Positions 44,637 to 54,594 of a stretch of 64,000 bases of DNA are shown here, in pieces; the first letter of the stretch is position 1; each line of letters starts with the position of its first letter. Location: assembly GCA_963779225.1 (NCBI GenBank), contig CAVZWW010000003.1:2666001-2730000 (forward strand), written 5' to 3'. The notes under the pieces were generated by a model that saw only the letters and a list, made by a program, of their open reading frames with translations, searched no databases and was not told the DNA's origin. Position numbers and translations under genes: made by a program. The stretch comes from CAVPCZ01 sp963779225 (GTDB taxonomy: Bacteria > Bacteroidota > Ignavibacteria > UBA10030 > UBA6906).

Positions 44637-44889
44637 CCTGCTTGTCGGTCTAGTTTGCATAACCTTGTGACAGTTGCCCAAACTCGCTGGCCGCTGTTTC
44701 TTCCCTGACTGTCTAGCTTGTGGTTTGTCTTGTGCTCGCGTATCTTCTTCCAGCTCACTGTTTCAGGTGAGGGGGTGTGGGGATCTGAATTCTGACCGCA
44801 TTACCTCCAGACTCCCCCATTCTTCAGACTCGAGGGCTGGTCCGCCACAACCGTAAGCAGACCGCTCGCTATAGACAACCCTGGGGCAC

Positions 44890-45933
44890 ATGGCAGAACG
44901 ACCTTCTATGAATCCAACCGATGCAGCGAAGGTGGAGCGGCAAGTATCGGTATTCAATCGATTCGAGACTCCTTATCTTCGCGTTTCTCCCGATGTCCTG
45001 GGCTTGGGTCACCTGTTTGTTTTTGAGGATTTCACTGTTCGAATACAGCTCCCTGGCCAAAGTCAAGTCAAAGACAGGTCTAACGCAGGGATTCACCCAC
45101 CCAGAGCTTATGTAACAAGTTGGCACATAGTTAATGGCACCGATGTTCCAACCTGCTACTGGATTAGCGACGTCGACTTATTCCTCGATTTGTCCGGCCT
45201 AGTGTCGCTCCGGCGTGAGACACTGGAGCTTCGGCCAAATGCGTACGATGTAGTGCCAGAGCCAGAACAGAGGGATTTGGAGTTGAGAATCACAAAAGCC
45301 AGAGATGTTGCCGAGCGAGCTTTTGATTTGTGGGTGAGGACTTTAAGATGGAAGGCTCTGGAATGGGAATATGTACGCATGCCCGTTCGGAGAATTGTTA
45401 ACAACTTCGGTGGTCGAATGGTTGATGTTGAAACAAGAAAGACCGTCTGGATTGCTCCGCATACAGTGACCGCACGGGGCCCCCAATATGTGACTCTCGA
45501 TCAATGGAACGATGTCGAGAATTCTCTTCGACAGGGCTCATCCCCTCCCGTATATTACGATCTGTACTTTGACGCTTGCGAGCATCTTGAGATCGGCGAC
45601 GCAAGGAGAGCATGTATCGATCTAGCAATCGCATGCGAGACATTTCTCGGATTTTTGGTCGCTAGCAAGACTCCTCAGGAGACTCCAGAGTCCATCCGGG
45701 AGTATGTCGAGAGAGCGAATATCAGACAGGTATGTGACAACATCGTTCCACCTCTTCTCACGAAAGACAATCGCAAGATTTATCACAAAGATATAGCTCC
45801 TATTCTGGCAAAGCTCTTCAAGTCGCGCAACGATATTCTGCACAGAGGTACAGATCCTACTCTCAGTGCGGATCGGTGTGAGGGATTTCGGTCTGCTGCT
45901 CTGAGTCTGTTTTCACTCAAAACAGCCCCTTGA
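44890..45933 (+). CDS. HEPN-domain protein of unknown function
   Basis: A 347-residue protein without signal peptide or membrane segments. The C-terminal 120 residues look like a HEPN fold: a helical DACEHLEIGDARRACIDLAIACETF, and later FKSRNDILHRG, where RNDILH fits the R-x4-H motif of HEPN ribonucleases. The N-terminal 200 residues are beta-rich and unrecognised. The gene sits alone just outside an integrated island. HEPN proteins are frequent in anti-phage and toxin-antitoxin systems, so a defence role is possible, but no partner gene is visible. Confidence 0.7.
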   Translation: MAERPSMNPTDAAKVERQVSVFNRFETPYLRVSPDVLGLGHLFVFEDFTVRIQLPGQSQVKDRSNAGIHPPRAYVTSWHIVNGTDVPTCYWISDVDLFLDLSGLVSLRRETLELRPNAYDVVPEPEQRDLELRITKARDVAERAFDLWVRTLRWKALEWEYVRMPVRRIVNNFGGRMVDVETRKTVWIAPHTVTARGPQYVTLDQWNDVENSLRQGSSPPVYYDLYFDACEHLEIGDARRACIDLAIACETFLGFLVASKTPQETPESIREYVERANIRQVCDNIVPPLLTKDNRKIYHKDIAPILAKLFKSRNDILHRGTDPTLSADRCEGFRSAALSLFSLKTAP

Positions 45934-46149
45934 AATCTCCGTTTGGGATGGGACGAGCGTGGAACGACATCTTGAAGTGAGAGACACAGCGGTGAACCAC
46001 GACTGCAGCGAAATGCCTTTCATTCGCACTACGATGTACAAGGCGCGCGCTTCGCGCTGCGCTGACGATTTTCCATTAACGGCTGAACGGTTGATCCTAC
46101 ACGACGAACCGACGCTCAACCCTCAGCCGGAGGAGCGGAGAGCGAGTGT

Positions 46150-46383
46150 ATGACCGTAAACGCTCCAAACATGACACCCGAAGAGTTTAGAGCAGAATTC
46201 GCCCGGGTTCTTGTACCACTCGTCCGAGATGTGTACGAGAAGCGGTTGGGGGAAAAGAAGAAGAGGAAGCCAAAGGCAGGCGGCGGCAAACCATCCAAGG
46301 ACAAAGATCAGAAGAGCGAATGGAAAACGCAGCTCAAGAACGCCTTGCACAAATCAGGGGCAGTTCTTCGCGCGATGGATTGA
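46150..46383 (+). CDS. Small lysine-rich protein of unknown function
   Basis: A 77-residue product with GGAGGAGCGGAGAG upstream of ATG 46150. The N-terminal half is a likely helix (MTPEEFRAEFARVLVPLVRD) and the middle is very basic (KKKRKPKAGGGKPSKDKDQK). Family not recognised. It lies 20 bases before the membrane-protein gene at 46404, on the same strand. Confidence 0.5.
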   Translation: MTVNAPNMTPEEFRAEFARVLVPLVRDVYEKRLGEKKKRKPKAGGGKPSKDKDQKSEWKTQLKNALHKSGAVLRAMD

Positions 46384-46403
46384 ATACATTTTCGTGAGGG
46401 AAA

Positions 46404-47594
46404 ATGCCTGAAGACAAGGTTCTACAGGAGTCGCCCGACTTTTCACCGGTCCTGGGAGGGCCACTGTTTCAGCTATTCCGGCGGACCCATCTCTCCGGAG
46501 ATTCATTGGAGCTGATGAGCCGGCGAATCTTGGTCGTCGCGCTTGTCGCTTGGCTGCCGCTGTTGGTGTTGGCCTTCCTCGGTGGCCACGCTCTGGGTGG
46601 CAGTGTTAAAATCCCTTTCCTGGGCGACATCGAGATGCACGTTCGATTCCTGATTGCATTGCCGGTGCTGATTGCCGCGGAATTGATCGTCCACCGCCAT
46701 ATCCGACCCGTGGTCACACAGTTTACGGCCCGGGGCATTATCATCACGGAGGAGGTTCCGAAGTTCCATGCCGCCATCACCTCGGCAATGCGAGTGCGGA
46801 ACTCGGCTATGGTCGAGTTGGCGTTGCTTGTTCTGGTTTACACGGCAGGGCTCTGGACCTGGCGGAACGGGGTTGCACTGGAACAGGGGAGCTGGTATGC
46901 GATGCCGGACGGGAGGAGCCTCAATCTCACATATGCCGGCTACTGGCTTGCATTCGTCAGCGTGCCTCTGTTTCAGTTCATCCTGCTGCGCTGGTATGTG
47001 CGTCTCTTGACCTGGTTCTGGCTCTTGTGGCGCATCTCGAAATTGAATCTGCGGCTCACCCCCACTCACCCGGACCGGGCCGGCGGGCTGAGCTTTCTGG
47101 GTGACAGTGCACACGCTTTCGCGCCGATCCTCTTTGCCCAAGGCACACTGCTTGCAGGTGTGATCTCCAGCCGGATCTTCTACGACGGTCACGCGCTGAT
47201 GACCTACAAGGCAGAGGCCGCAGGCTTCGTGATCGTTTTTATTCTCTTCATCCTGGGCCCACTCACGTTCTTCTCCGGCCAACTCGCACGGGCGAAGCGA
47301 AAGGGCTTGCGCGAGTATGGTCAGCTCGCCAGCCGCTACGTGCAGGGATTTGATGAAAAGTGGGTCCAGGATGGCGCACACGGTACCGAGGAACTCCTGG
47401 GGAGCGGCGATATTCAGTCGCTGGCCGATTTGGGAAACGCCATGGCAGTCATCCGTGAGATGCGCCCAGTCCCTTTTGGCATGAATGCAGTCATCATCCT
47501 GGTCGCCGCTACGGTGTCGCCACTCCTCCCCCTGACGCTGACAGTCTTTTCTGTCGAGGAGGTGATGCTCAAGGTGATCCAGATATTGTTGTGA
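46404..47594 (+). CDS. Polytopic inner-membrane protein of unknown function
   Basis: A 396-residue protein with about six membrane segments, for example ILVVALVAWLPLLVLAFLGG, FLIALPVLIAAELIV, YWLAFVSVPLFQFILLRWYV and AAGFVIVFILFILGPLTFF, and a hydrophobic C terminus. Charged motifs THPDRAGGLSFLG and FDEKWVQDGAHGTEELLGSGDIQSLADLG sit in loops. The overall type is a widespread hypothetical membrane protein, not one I can name. GAGGG precedes the ATG. Confidence 0.7.
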   Translation: MPEDKVLQESPDFSPVLGGPLFQLFRRTHLSGDSLELMSRRILVVALVAWLPLLVLAFLGGHALGGSVKIPFLGDIEMHVRFLIALPVLIAAELIVHRHIRPVVTQFTARGIIITEEVPKFHAAITSAMRVRNSAMVELALLVLVYTAGLWTWRNGVALEQGSWYAMPDGRSLNLTYAGYWLAFVSVPLFQFILLRWYVRLLTWFWLLWRISKLNLRLTPTHPDRAGGLSFLGDSAHAFAPILFAQGTLLAGVISSRIFYDGHALMTYKAEAAGFVIVFILFILGPLTFFSGQLARAKRKGLREYGQLASRYVQGFDEKWVQDGAHGTEELLGSGDIQSLADLGNAMAVIREMRPVPFGMNAVIILVAATVSPLLPLTLTVFSVEEVMLKVIQILL

Positions 47595-47981
47595 TCCTGC
47601 AAAAAGGGTGGCTTCGCCGGAAGCGGGCAATCTGTATCCGCCTCGCGCCGTAGCATCCTGAAGGGATCCGCCGGCTTGTTCGCAGGGGGTAACCCCATAT
47701 TCATCTTTTTGATGGATTGACTTATCGCTTTCCTTTCTGTAGACTTCGCATAAGTGGCGACCACCGAGTGTGACCCAGATCGCTCCACGGCTCCACCGAG
47801 GCGGCGATCATCAAGTGTTGGAAACCCGGTGTTATTGAGAAGGTAAAGAGACCACCAATCGAGCGTGAGAGGAAACACCTATGAGAATGACACACAGGGC
47901 AAACCTCATCGCCGCCGCGCTCGTTGGCGCCCTGGACGCAATTGGACCCAGATAGAACTTGAAAGACGAAGGAGGTAGGCA
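47595..47981 (+). other. 387-base gap upstream of the glycosidase gene
   Basis: No supported gene. A 24-residue frame at 47881-47955 lacks a ribosome-binding site. Around 47710-47880 the sequence is of mixed composition and could hold the glycosidase promoter. Confidence 0.4.
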
Positions 47982-50747
47982 ATGACGAAGAGCGAGTTGA
48001 ATGCGGAACAGAAACGCCTCGAGGACGCCAGAGCAGGAACACCGTGGAGAAAATGGGGCCCCTACCTCTCCGAGCGACAGTGGGGAACAGTGCGCGAGGA
48101 CTATAGTGAAGGGGGTGATGCCTGGAACTATTTCACCCATGACCAGGCAAGGTCGAGAGCGTACCGATGGGGCGAGGACGGGCTGGCCGGGATTTCCGAT
48201 TCCCATCAGCACCTCTGCTTCGCCCTGGCCCTGTGGAATGGAAAGGATCCCATTCTCAAGGAACGCATCTTCGGGCTGACCAACAGCGAGGGGAACCATG
48301 GCGAGGACGTGAAGGAGTACTATTTCTACCTCGACTCGACGCCGACCCATTCCTACATGAAGTACCTCTATAAATATCCACAGATGGCGTACCCTTACGG
48401 CGACCTCATCGAGACCAACCGCCGGCGCACGCGCGAGGAGATGGAGTATGAACTCCTGGACACGGGCGTCTTCGAGAAGGATCGCTACTTCGACGTCTTC
48501 GTGGAATACGCCAAGGCAGGCCCGGAGGACATTCTTGTACGGATCACCGCTGCCAACCGCGGGCCCGAGGCGGCGGACCTGCATGTGCTGCCGACACTCT
48601 GGTTCCGCAATGACTGGGCGGGGTGGGTGGCAAAACCATCTGAGAAACCGACGCTCAAGCAGATGGAGGGAGTGGCGGGGACGCGCACGATCGCTGCAAC
48701 GCATCCTGCGCTGGGCACATACTACCTGCACTGTGAAGGTGAAGCACCGCTCCTGTTCACCGAGAATGAAACGAACAACGCACGGCTCTTTCCAGAGTAC
48801 CCTAACGCCAGCCCGTACGTCAAAGACGGCATCAACGACTATGTTGTGCACGGTCGCCAGGAGACGGTGAACCCCGCCGGCGTCGGCACCAAAGCCGCGG
48901 TACACTATCGCTTGACCGTTGGCCCGGGTGAGTCCGCGACGGTCCGGCTGCGCCTGAGCAGCCAGCCCCCCACGCAGCTGGAGAAGAAGTCGGGGAGCAG
49001 TGCCCCTCCGGTCGGGTCGGACTTCGACGAATCTTTTGCCGCCCGGGTGAAGGAAGCTGACGAGTTTTACCGTTCCGTAACCCCGACCGGGATCTCCCCG
49101 GACGCCGCAAGTGTGATGCGCCAGGCCATCGCGGGCATGCTCTGGTCCAAGCAGTACTACTACATGGACGGAAACCAGTGGCTCGAGGAACACCGTGCCC
49201 ACCCTCTCAAGGGGGAGGGCCGCGAATTCCGGAACCGGGACTGGTTCCACATGATCAACGAGGATGTCATCTCCATGCCCGACAAGTGGGAGTACCCCTG
49301 GTACGCGGCGTGGGACCTTGCTTTTCACACGCTGCCGATCTCGATCGTGGATCCTGACTTCGCCAAGGATCAGATGAGACTCATGCTCCGCGGGCGCTAC
49401 CTTCACCCCAGCGGGCAGCTTCCCGCATACGAGTGGAACTTCAGCGATGTGAATCCTCCCGTTCACGCCTGGGCAACCCTGTTCAACCACCGCACAGAGC
49501 AGGCTCTGCGGGGGGAGGGAGATCTGGCATTCCTCAAACAGGCCTTCAATAAGCTTCTGCTGAACTTCACGTGGTGGGTGAACCGCAAGGACCGATTCGG
49601 CAAGAATGTGTTTGAGGGGGGCTTCCTTGGTCTCGACAACATCGGCGTCTTCGACCGGAGTGCGCCACTCCCCACGGGAGGTTATCTTGAACAGGCTGAC
49701 GGCACGGCTTGGATGGCATTGTTCACACAGAACATGCTCGAGCTGGGAGTGGAGCTTGCCTCCCATGATCCTATCTACGAGGACATGGTTTACAAGTTCG
49801 CAGAGCATTTCTGTTACATCGCCGCGGCCATGAATAAACCCGGGCAGGACGGCATGTGGGATGAGGAGGATGGTTTCTACTACGACCTCCTCCGTCTCCC
49901 GGACGGGAGCGCGACGAGACTCAAGGTGCGCTCCATGGTCGGTCTTTTACCACTGTGCGCGACAACGGTTATTGAGGAGTGGCAGAGAGAACTCGTCCCG
50001 GGGGTCGCAGAGGCGATCCAAGTGCGCCTGCAGCAGATACCGGAGTTGCTGGCGTCCATTCACCCCACCGGGCCGGGCCACATGGGAGTGGCCGAACGGG
50101 GCATCCTCGCCCTGGTCAACCCCGAACGGCTCCGCCGGATCCTCTCGAAAATGCTCGATGAGAGCGAGTTCTTGAGCCCGTACGGCATCCGCTCCATCTC
50201 AAAGTTCCATGAGCAGCATCCGTACATCTTCAACGTTGGCGGGCAGGAGTACCGTGTGGACTACCTGCCTGCCGAGTCGAACACCGGCATGTTTGGCGGC
50301 AACTCCAACTGGCGCGGCCCGATCTGGATGCCCGTTAATGTCATTCTCATCAGGGGACTCCTTCAATACTACCTGTACTACGGGGATAACTTCAAGGTCG
50401 AATGTCCGACCGGTTCGGGAAGGATGATGAATCTCTTCGATGTGAGCAAGGAGATTGCGAACCGCCTCGCCAGCATGTTTCTTCGGAATAAGGACGGCAG
50501 GCGCCCCATCTACGGTGGAACGGAGAAGTTCCAGACCGACGCGCACTGGAAGGACCACATCCTCTTCCATGAATACTTCCATGGTGACAACGGCGCGGGT
50601 CTCGGAGCGAATCACCAGACGGGATGGAGCGGCGCAGTCGCCCTGCTGATCCAGCTCTTCGGAAGTGTCGATGCCGTACAACTCCTCAAGGGAGGAAAGA
50701 AAGCATCCTTCATGCGCAGAAATCCAAAGGGTGAGATGAAGATATGA
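47982..50747 (+). CDS. GH63-like (MGH1-type) glycoside hydrolase
   Basis: A 921-residue cytosolic glycosidase related to mannosyl-oligosaccharide glucosidases. A beta-rich N-terminal part has WGEDGLAGISDSHQHLCFAL and YFYLDSTPTHSYMKYLYKYP. The (alpha/alpha)6 barrel has PWYAAWDLAFHTLP, whose aspartate is the likely catalytic acid, then PAYEWNFSDVNPPVHAWA and GMFGGNSNWRGPIWMPVN. The C terminus has NHQTGWSGAVALLI. GGAGG lies 7 bases before ATG 47982. There is no signal peptide, so the substrate is intracellular; a storage glucan or alpha-glucosylated compound is a guess. Confidence 0.85.
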   Translation: MTKSELNAEQKRLEDARAGTPWRKWGPYLSERQWGTVREDYSEGGDAWNYFTHDQARSRAYRWGEDGLAGISDSHQHLCFALALWNGKDPILKERIFGLTNSEGNHGEDVKEYYFYLDSTPTHSYMKYLYKYPQMAYPYGDLIETNRRRTREEMEYELLDTGVFEKDRYFDVFVEYAKAGPEDILVRITAANRGPEAADLHVLPTLWFRNDWAGWVAKPSEKPTLKQMEGVAGTRTIAATHPALGTYYLHCEGEAPLLFTENETNNARLFPEYPNASPYVKDGINDYVVHGRQETVNPAGVGTKAAVHYRLTVGPGESATVRLRLSSQPPTQLEKKSGSSAPPVGSDFDESFAARVKEADEFYRSVTPTGISPDAASVMRQAIAGMLWSKQYYYMDGNQWLEEHRAHPLKGEGREFRNRDWFHMINEDVISMPDKWEYPWYAAWDLAFHTLPISIVDPDFAKDQMRLMLRGRYLHPSGQLPAYEWNFSDVNPPVHAWATLFNHRTEQALRGEGDLAFLKQAFNKLLLNFTWWVNRKDRFGKNVFEGGFLGLDNIGVFDRSAPLPTGGYLEQADGTAWMALFTQNMLELGVELASHDPIYEDMVYKFAEHFCYIAAAMNKPGQDGMWDEEDGFYYDLLRLPDGSATRLKVRSMVGLLPLCATTVIEEWQRELVPGVAEAIQVRLQQIPELLASIHPTGPGHMGVAERGILALVNPERLRRILSKMLDESEFLSPYGIRSISKFHEQHPYIFNVGGQEYRVDYLPAESNTGMFGGNSNWRGPIWMPVNVILIRGLLQYYLYYGDNFKVECPTGSGRMMNLFDVSKEIANRLASMFLRNKDGRRPIYGGTEKFQTDAHWKDHILFHEYFHGDNGAGLGANHQTGWSGAVALLIQLFGSVDAVQLLKGGKKASFMRRNPKGEMKI

Positions 50748-51340
50748 AACGTCGGCCAATGTGCCTCCGGAGGGATCGAATTGCCTCTCCTCGGTCGGTG
50801 ACGACGCCATCTGCTTTGTGTGGGTGCGCGTGGCGTTCGACCGGCGCTGCTCCCTTGGTTCGGGGTAGGGAGGACGGCGTTAACAGGTGATCGACTGAAC
50901 TGTTTGGATGATTCGGTGCGCATGGCAGCTCAATGAGGTCATCTTTCACCGGCAACTCGTCCGGGCCGGGGCACTGCAGTCCCGGGTTTCAGGCACTACA
51001 AGGGGGTTACGATGAGTCTCTCTACGAAGATCTTCATCGGCATGGGTCTAGGCATCCTGTGCGGATTCTTTTTCGGTGAGGAAGTAGCCTTTCTGAAAGT
51101 GGCCGGAGATGCGTTCGTTCTCCTGATGCAAATGACCGTGCTCCCCTACATCATGGTTTCGCTGATCGTCGGGCTCGGAGGCCTATCCTTTCAAGAAGCA
51201 GTCAAGCTCGGCCGGAAATGCGGTCTGGTCCTTCTCATTCTCTGGGCAATCGGGCTACTGATGGTTCTCCTGATGCCCCTTGCCTTCCCGAATTGGGAGA
51301 TGGCTTCCTTTGAAGTTCCCCTGGTTCAGTGGACAGAGAG

Positions 51341-52216
51341 TTAAGCTGCTTTTGATTTATTTATTCCCTGCAGTGTCTCCCCGGGTGTGTGATACCCCAG
51401 AGATGAGTGCAGGCGTTTTTGGTTGTAGAACACTTCGATATAGTCGAAGAGGTGTTGATGTTCCTCCGTTCGTGAGTGGTATTGCTCAAAGTCGACGGAC
51501 TCCGTTTTGAGCGTGTGGAAAAACGATTCGGTCACAGCATTGTCGTAGCAACTCAAGCCGTTGCTTTGGATGAATTGCACCGTCTGCTCGGCCAGGAGTT
51601 TTCGGAACATTCTGCTGGTGTACTGACTGCCACGGTCACTGTGGAAGATCACCGGCAATCCTGGCCGGTATTGCCAGAGGGCCCGCTGGAAGGCCGTGCA
51701 GACCAACTGAGCGTCGATCCGTTCGCTCGTCGCCCAGCCGACGATGGCCCGGGAATAGAGATCCAGAATCACCGCCAGATACAGCCACCCTTCCGTCGTC
51801 CAGATATAGGTTAGATCGGACGTCCAGATCTGATGCGGACGCACGGCGGTGAAGTCTCGCTTCACGAGGTCGGGCGCAGCGATAGCTCCCTCGCGCTGTC
51901 GTGTGGTAACACGATACCGACGACGGACCTTCGCGACAATGCCTTCCTTGGCCATCAGACGGGCCACACGATGGCGCCCACAGGCATTGCCCCGCTTGAG
52001 GAGCTCCCGGTGTACCCGGGGGCTGCCGTAGATGCCACGGCTCTCTTGGTGAACGATTTTGATCTCTTCCAGAAGTCTCACGTTGGCTTTCTCTTGACCG
52101 CTGACGATATGGTTCCTGAACTTGTAATAGCCGCTCCTGGAGACGTTCAGCAGCTTGCACATGAGCACGATGGAATGCTCATGGGCATACTCGCTGATAA
52201 ACGCGTACCTCATCAC
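51341..52216 (-). CDS. IS3-family transposase OrfB
   Basis: 291 residues with the HTH_21-like RGIYGSPRVHRELLKRGN and the rve core: WTSDLTYIWTTEGWLYLAVI (first D), IFHSDRGSQYTSRMF (second D), and YDNAVTESFFHTLKTE (E). It ends GYHTPGETLQGINKSKAA. It overlaps the orfA stop at GTGATG, so it could be started there, but a frameshifted OrfAB fusion is the expected active form. Confidence 0.93.
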   Translation of the reverse strand: MMRYAFISEYAHEHSIVLMCKLLNVSRSGYYKFRNHIVSGQEKANVRLLEEIKIVHQESRGIYGSPRVHRELLKRGNACGRHRVARLMAKEGIVAKVRRRYRVTTRQREGAIAAPDLVKRDFTAVRPHQIWTSDLTYIWTTEGWLYLAVILDLYSRAIVGWATSERIDAQLVCTAFQRALWQYRPGLPVIFHSDRGSQYTSRMFRKLLAEQTVQFIQSNGLSCYDNAVTESFFHTLKTESVDFEQYHSRTEEHQHLFDYIEVFYNQKRLHSSLGYHTPGETLQGINKSKAA

Positions 52217-52524
52217 GGCCGTCGTGAGAATACGGCCATAGCTTTTTTTAAGATTTCTCGCTCCTCTTTGACCCGGGCAAGCTCGCGGCGCAGATCCTCC
52301 ATCTCCTTCTTCTCACCGCCGATGTTTCCGTTGCCCGGAAATGCTGCCTGGGGTCCCTTTTTCCCCAGTGACCTCTTCCAACGGTCCAGCTGGTTACGGT
52401 TAACCCCCAATTCCTTCGCTACTTCCGAGACGGGTTTGCCGCTTTCTGAGAGCAGACGCACCGCGTCAACCTTGAACTGCTGGTCGAAATACCGACGAGA
52501 TTTCTTCACGCTTCCTTGCTCCAT
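52213..52524 (-). CDS. IS3-family transposase OrfA
   Basis: 103 residues; helix-turn-helix VSEVAKELGVNRNQLDRWKR, then a coiled-coil segment EKKEMEDLRRELARVKEERE. AGGAGGAG lies a few bases before ATG 52524. It contains the A7 slippery run 34 bases before its stop. Confidence 0.92.
   Translation of the reverse strand: MEQGSVKKSRRYFDQQFKVDAVRLLSESGKPVSEVAKELGVNRNQLDRWKRSLGKKGPQAAFPGNGNIGGEKKEMEDLRRELARVKEEREILKKAMAVFSRRP
52243..52249 (-). other. A7 slippery run for -1 frameshift
   Basis: On the minus strand TTA-AAA-AAA-G gives A-AAA-AAA in the orfA frame, the common IS3-family slippery site. The orfB frame is exactly -1 relative to orfA. Confidence 0.8.
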
Positions 52525-54594
52525 GGGTAACTCCTCCTGTGTTTATGTAACACCGTGGAGCTTAACTTCGTGTCCTATATAAACGGGGAAGATCACTTCT
52601 TCAGCACCAGTCTTATCGAACAACGACCTGAGTTCAATTTCCTGGGGTTGTATATTCCTTCCAACCTCTTCTACTCGCTCTCGACTAACACCGTTCCAGC
52701 GGTTGTCGTGTTCAGTTTCGCACTGGGAGCGGCATTGATCGGCCTCAAGGACAAAACTGGTCTCCTCAAAGGCCTCTCGACGTTCGCTGACGGCCTCGGG
52801 CGAGTCACGAATTTCCTCATCAAGCTTGCGCCGATTGGCGTTTTCGCCATCATTGCCAGTGCGACCGGGACCATGAGCTTCGCCGACCTTGAACGGTTGC
52901 AGGTGTACATGGTGGCGTATATGGTGATTTCGCTTCTGTTGACCTTCTGGGTTCTGCCGGGGCTAGTCACAAGCCTTACACCTTTCACCTACAAGGAGCT
53001 GGTCGGACCCGTGAGGGCAGCGCTAATCACAGCATTCGCGACCGGCAATATTTTCGTCGTGCTTCCCGTCCTTGCAGAAAGTAGCAAGAGCCTCCTGGGC
53101 AAGGTCGCGACGAGTCGGGAGGAGTCCGGGGCCACCGTGGACGTGATCATCTCGACCTCCTTCAGCTTCCCGAATCTGGGGAAAGTCCTGACACTCAGTT
53201 TCGTGTTGTTCGCGGGGTGGTTTGCGAACGCGTCCGTTCCCCTTTCAAAATATTTCACCTTTGCAAGCACGGGTTTCTTCACCTTCTTCGGTGACCCCAA
53301 CGTTGCCATCCCGTTCCTGCTCAACCTCCTCCAGATTCCAGCAGATACATATCGCTTTTTCCTGGTGGCCGATAACCTTGTCGGCGCGCGATTCGGGACA
53401 CTACTGGCTGCAATGTACACGCTTGTCCTGGCCGTGCTTGGGACCAGCGCTGTCAGAGGCTGGCTGAAGATATCTTGGCCGAAACTTCTGCGGTATGCTG
53501 CGCTGGCCCTCGTGATGACCCTGGGAGCCATCGGCGCCACGCGCTTGTTCTTTGAGCATGTGGTCGGTCATGAGTACCGGGAATATCAGGCTTTTGTTTC
53601 CATGGGCCTGTCCCGGGAGTATGAGTCGGCGACGGTTCACCCGGAATCATTGCCACCGCCTCCATTCCATGACCAGAAGGTGTCCCGTCTTCAGGAAATA
53701 CGCCGCCGGGGTTTTCTTCGTGTCGGATACTTCAGGGATGCACTGCCGTTTGCCTTCGTGAACGAAGGGGGCAAACTTGTCGGCCTTGATGTGGAGATGG
53801 CGTACGCTCTGGCGCGCGAGATGAATGTCAGGCTCGAGTTTGTTCGCATCGATTTTGCCCAGGCTGCCGCCAGGCTCAACGCAGGATACGTGGACATCAT
53901 TATGTGCGGTTTCGGGGTCACGCTCGACCACGCGCAGGAGATGACCCTTTCGGCCCCATACATGGATCAGACGCTGGCCTTTATTGTCAAAGACTACCGA
54001 CGTGAAGATTTCAGCAGCCGCGAGAGGCTGAAGAATCAACCACGACTGAAGCTGGGCATCCCCAACTCACCGTATTACATTGCCAAGATACGGGAGTATC
54101 TGCCACAGGCGGAGGTTCTGGTGCTGCAATCGCCGCGCGAATTCTTCACTCGGACCGATGGTGATCTCGACGCCCTCGTGTATTCGGCGGAGGCCGGATC
54201 TGCGTGGAGTCTGATCTATCCCGCCTACACCGTCGCTGTCCCTCAACCGGATGTCCTCAGTTTGCCCCTGGCGTATGCTGTGGGACGCGGGGACCGTGAG
54301 CTTGGGGACTTTATGAGCACATGGATTGAACTCAAGAAGAAGGACCGGACCATCGCAGCACTCTATGATTACTGGATTCTTGGTAGGAATACCGTCCAGC
54401 ATGTACCACGCTGGTCCGTGATGCGGGACGTCCTGCACGTGGGCAAGTGAACCCGGACCTCATGGTGACAAACTGAGTCCGGCTGGCGTATTGGCGGGAA
54501 GCGAGGTGCAGCAGAGACTCTTGGTCTAAGACGAACAACACTTCAATCGCTAATGAAGAGACTCGGAATCAGGTGAAGCCCTGATCGGGATCAG

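Larger units (their letters stand above)
44216..44889. other. Right end of the island and adjoining chromosome, no gene seen
   Basis: Includes one ACTGTAACCAG motif (44388-44398) with a degenerate second copy after it, the attR repeat, a terminator, and two CGTCAC-containing motifs just outside attR. The latter could be arm sites of a different element inserted at the same tRNA; that is a guess. Confidence 0.5.
51311..52595 (-). mobile_element. IS3-family insertion sequence (1285 bp)
   Basis: Imperfect terminal repeats of about 37 bp: TGAAGTTCCCC...AGTTAAGCT at the left and, reverse-complemented, TGATCTTCCCC...AGTTAAGCT at the right. Flanked by a 3-bp target duplication, CTT (51308-51310 and 52596-52598). 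It encodes orfA and orfB on the minus strand. The exact duplication and the intact host frame on both sides indicate a recent insertion. Confidence 0.93.
51012..54450 (+). pseudogene. SDF-type symporter fused to a SBP_bac_3 domain, interrupted by an IS
   Basis: The 5' part (51012-51310) and 3' part (52599-54450) join into one frame of 716 residues once the IS and one copy of its CTT target are removed: the junction reads MASFFSTSLIE. The first 400 residues are a dicarboxylate/glutamate symporter domain with NTVPAVVVFSFALGAAL, FATGNIFVVLPVLAES and FGDPNVAIPFLLN; the usual NMDGT motif is not seen. A linker of about 60 residues leads to a periplasmic substrate-binding domain (LRVGYFRDALPFAFVNEGG, LVGLDVEMAYALAREMNVRLE). 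The present copy is split and probably inactive. The 3' half could be made from an internal start such as ATG 52555 only as an aberrant product. Confidence 0.88.

Noticed and set aside
47832..49808. 658-codon open frame on the minus strand
   Set aside because: Opposite the GH63-like gene, whose domains and ribosome-binding site are clear.
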